The notes beneath the pieces are model-generated. The model was not told where the DNA came from. It saw nothing but the letters and a program-made list of their open reading frames with translations, and did no database searches. From Flavobacterium sp. UBA807 (GTDB lineage: Bacteria; Bacteroidota; Bacteroidia; Flavobacteriales; Flavobacteriaceae): DNA of 6,180 nucleotides. The position numbers were made by a program, and so were the translations under genes. Shown here piece after piece: positions 5,240-6,180 of the stretch. Location of the stretch: positions 1 through 6,180 of the forward strand of contig DBIH01000248.1 of assembly GCA_002296885.1 (NCBI GenBank), given 5' to 3'. Within the stretch, counting starts at the first letter, position 1. Each line of letters starts with the position of its first letter.

Positions 5240-5767
5240 ATGAAAAAAATTATCTTAACTTATGGTTTAATTGCCGGAGCAATCGTTACTGCTTTTATGG
5301 CATATGGCGTTTATGCATTTAACAAGAATCCGGACTTTGAAGGCGGTATGGTTCTGGGCTATACCGGAATGCTGGTTGCCTTTTCGTTTGTATTCATTGG
5401 CGTTAAAAAATATCGTGACGGACAGAATGATGGTTTCATTACCTTTGGAAAAGCATTTAAGATTGGTGCCCTGATTTCATTGATAGCTTCTACGGTTTAC
5501 GTTGGAGTCTGGCTGCTGGAATACTATTGCCTCTATCCGGATTTCATGGATAAATATGCCGCCGGTATGCTCAAAAAAATGGATACTGCAACCATGACCG
5601 CTGCCGAAATAAAAGCTAAAACAGATGAAATTGCAATGTATAAAGAAGCTTATAAAAGCCCGATTATGGTAATTTTATGGACGTATCTTGAAATACTTCC
5701 TCTTGGGCTTATTGTAACGCTGATATCATCACTGATCTTAAAGAAAAGACAACCTGCAACAGCTTAA
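5240..5767 (+). CDS. DUF4199 domain membrane protein, 175 aa
   Basis: A Bacteroidota-type inner-membrane protein of unknown function. Four hydrophobic segments are visible: about 4-26, 36-55, 73-95 and 141-167. The family signature is present in the first half: the GGMVLGYTGMLVAFSFVFIG run, then a KKYRDGQNDGFITFGKAFKIG segment between helices 2 and 3, then helix 3 ending in VGVWLLEYY. A hydrophilic, Lys/Glu/Ala-rich helical loop (about 100-138) separates helices 3 and 4, and the protein ends in KKRQ on the probable cytoplasmic side. The ATG at 5240 gives the usual MKKI start directly before helix 1. The gene begins 83 bases after the LuxR-type gene and ends 24 bases before the VOC gene, which suggests a shared transcript. 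The DUF4199 assignment rests on motif recognition, not a search. A sensor, transporter accessory or anti-regulator role for the tethered HTH protein is possible, but nothing in the sequence decides. Confidence 0.85.
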   Translation: MKKIILTYGLIAGAIVTAFMAYGVYAFNKNPDFEGGMVLGYTGMLVAFSFVFIGVKKYRDGQNDGFITFGKAFKIGALISLIASTVYVGVWLLEYYCLYPDFMDKYAAGMLKKMDTATMTAAEIKAKTDEIAMYKEAYKSPIMVILWTYLEILPLGLIVTLISSLILKKRQPATA

Positions 5768-5791
5768 TCATCAATTTTAACCTTATAGAAA

Positions 5792-6180
5792 ATGAAACGA
5801 ACCATAATAACCCTGACACTAATAGCCGCTTCATTCCTATTAGGTTTCACCACAAACGAAATACTATCTAATAAAAAAACGAATATGAAAAAAGTAACCG
5901 GCATTGGAGGCGTATTCTTCAAATGCAAAGACCCGAAAGCAGTTAACGAATGGTATAAAACACACCTTGGCTTTGACACCACACCTTATGGAACAAGCTT
6001 TGAATGGCGTGATGCCGAAGACACTAATAAAAAAGGGACAACGGTATGGAATCCGTTTAAGGAAGAAACAAAATATTTTGAGCCATCTACAAAGGATTTT
6101 ATGATTAACTACCGAGTTGACAATCTGGAAGCGCTTGTAGAACAACTGAAAAAAGAAGGTGTAACCATTGTTGACAAAAT
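5792..6180 (+). CDS. VOC-family protein with hydrophobic N-terminal extension (3' end beyond window)
   Basis: The frame is open from ATG 5792 to the right edge (129 codons plus two bases), so the C-terminus is missing. Residues 1-31 (MKRTIITLTLIAASFLLGFT then a polar stretch) look like an uncleaved anchor or a signal peptide without a lipobox. The VOC module begins at M32: KVTGIGGVFFKCKDPKAVNEWYKTHLGF is the opening strand and helix, FEWRD and TTVWNPF are central strands, and FMINYRVDNLEALVEQLKKEGV opens the second half. The usual first His ligand (the HxxI position in IGGVFF) is not His. ATG 5885 would give a normal cytosolic VOC protein of usual length, but the 93 bases before it are open, code for a typical export signal, and place the start only 24 bases after the DUF4199 stop, so I prefer 5792. 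Substrate unknown. If exported, it would share the envelope with the DUF4199 protein and the tethered regulator. Confidence 0.82.
   Translation, partial: MKRTIITLTLIAASFLLGFTTNEILSNKKTNMKKVTGIGGVFFKCKDPKAVNEWYKTHLGFDTTPYGTSFEWRDAEDTNKKGTTVWNPFKEETKYFEPSTKDFMINYRVDNLEALVEQLKKEGVTIVDK

Noticed and set aside
5904..6104. Short + strand frame of 66 codons and opposing - strand frames at the right edge
   Set aside because: The VOC gene in the frame starting at 5792 runs through this region with clear VOC motifs, so these are shadows.

Overview
The window looks like chromosome from a Flavobacterium-like member of the Bacteroidota. The evidence is the low-GC coding style, exported proteins with Lys-rich short signal peptides ending in FGQ/FGQA, mostly absent Shine-Dalgarno sequences, TAnnTTTG-type promoter boxes, and a 3' gene set (membrane-tethered LuxR-type regulator, DUF4199 membrane protein, VOC protein) typical of flavobacteria. 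All supported genes are on the + strand.

Layout. Bases 97-639 encode an unrecognised exported protein behind a good TAnnTTTG box. It is followed after 13 bases by a VOC (glyoxalase/bleomycin-resistance fold) protein (653-1099) whose base composition differs from its neighbour. A short two-helix membrane protein (1311-1538) stands alone between two gene-free stretches. The main gene is clpB (1798-4404), the full-length Hsp100 disaggregase. Its leader is the most structured regulatory region here: two perfect copies of a 13-base palindrome with centres 42 bases apart, then a sequence with exact sigma-54 -24/-12 spacing, then an unusually strong Shine-Dalgarno. A 17-bp GAAA-capped terminator closes clpB.

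Bases 4504-4667 hold non-coding structure: a long imperfect palindromic element with a perfect 15-bp inverted repeat, a second terminator-like hairpin, and five tandem pyrimidine-rich heptamers ending 6 bases before the next start codon. That gene (4674-5156) encodes a two-helix membrane protein with a cytoplasmic LuxR-type HTH. It is followed by a DUF4199 four-helix membrane protein (5240-5767) and, 24 bases later, a VOC protein with a hydrophobic N-terminal extension (5792 to the right edge, incomplete). The last three probably form one transcription unit.

How it fits together. clpB is a conserved protein-quality-control gene. Its likely stress control is suggested by the operator and promoter layout, not proven. 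The 3' cluster looks like a membrane-located regulator with two partner proteins of unknown function. No tRNA, rRNA, CRISPR array, transposase or clearly new defence system is visible. The points most worth following are the clpB control region, the palindromic element plus heptamer array in front of the regulator, and the tethered regulator cluster itself.
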